Source of the DNA: Isoetes taiwanensis
Lineage: Eukaryota > Streptophyta > Lycopodiopsida > Isoetales > Isoetaceae
Length of the DNA: 64,000 nt
Direction of reading: 5' to 3'
NCBI GenBank assembly: GCA_021234155.1
Contig: JAJEKV010000056.1
Coordinates: 8,632,458-8,696,457, forward strand
Shown in pieces: positions 63,640 through 64,000 of this stretch (the stretch's first letter is position 1; every line of letters begins with the position of its first letter). The notes beneath the pieces were generated by a model, which searched no databases, was not told the origin of the DNA, and saw only the letters and a list, made by a program, of their open reading frames with translations. Position numbers and translations under genes: made by a program.

Positions 63640-64000
63640 GGGAAAGAGGTGTGGTAAGTTCTCCAAGATCCTCTATTACATCCCTTGCCAAACTCCTCCA
63701 CAAAAATTTCAAAGGTTATCATATTTCTTGCATAAAGTCCTAGTCATCTTATCCATGTCACCATCATCTAGCCATGTCACCTAAAAATTTGCCAATATTA
63801 CCCGATGAAAAGACCAAAGATGGACATCTTTCATTTTAGCCTGAATCAAAACTTGCCCTTGCTTGCATGCCATGTCACCACTTAGGGTGCACAGGTAGCA
63901 TGCTTGAGCCCTGGGTGGCATGCACGAGCCACTTAATGTTGGAGCCTGGTGGCATGTTAGAATTTCGTGGCATGTTGGAGCCTGCCAATGTTTAGACCCT
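63640..64000. repeat. Repeat block with GGTGGCATG minisatellite, copy 2 (cut by window end)
   Basis: Starts with a segment matching 61200-61440, then goes directly into CATGCCATGTCACCACTTA and GGTGGCATG units like those at 60790-60900 and 61411-61700. The array is still running at the last base of the window. Confidence 0.75.

Overview
The window reads as nuclear DNA of a flowering plant. Two intron-containing genes of recognisable plant families sit in a large, mostly non-coding background of decayed retroelements, tandem repeats and short low-complexity arrays. No operons, Shine-Dalgarno sites or long bacterial-style reading frames are visible. Both genes have GT-AG introns. The species cannot be named from the sequence alone.

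Layout: 1-4.4 kb is unrecognised sequence with a possible Harbinger-type transposase remnant on the minus strand (3.25-4.2 kb). About 5.26-6.33 kb is a degenerate ~190-bp tandem repeat whose better-preserved units carry a GGATCACAC / GTGTGATCC foldback. 6.3-12.7 kb is gene-poor, with TGTACAT clusters and a purine-rich repeat. About 12.7-15.8 kb is a minus-strand Ty3/Gypsy fragment. Gene 1 (16.39-17.69 kb, plus) is an IMPACT/YigZ-family protein in six exons. 20.35-23.79 kb holds a direct duplication with a ~2.3-kb offset. 23.8-36 kb has no gene I recognise. 36.05-36.6 kb is a TTTCC/GGAAA palindromic array next to a run of 28 A. Gene 2 (39.02-40.61 kb, minus) is the RNase P/MRP subunit RPP29/POP4 in seven exons. 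About 41.1-45.0 kb is a plus-strand Ty3/Gypsy fragment homologous to the 12.7-15.8 kb copy but inverted. 49.5-51 kb has unidentified coding-like remnants. About 53.1-55.7 kb is a broken LINE on the minus strand with endonuclease and reverse-transcriptase motifs. 60.8-64 kb carries a repeated block with a GGTGGCATGTTGG minisatellite, cut by the window end.

The two genes are not obviously functionally linked. IMPACT-like proteins are ribosome/translation-associated or uncharacterised; RPP29 acts in tRNA and rRNA processing. What joins them is position: both lie between the inverted Ty3/Gypsy copies. The most notable unexplained signals are the foldback satellite, the inverted retroelement pair around the genes, and a strong contrast in CpG frequency between the RPP29 neighbourhood and some non-coding stretches, which may be biological or an assembly artefact.
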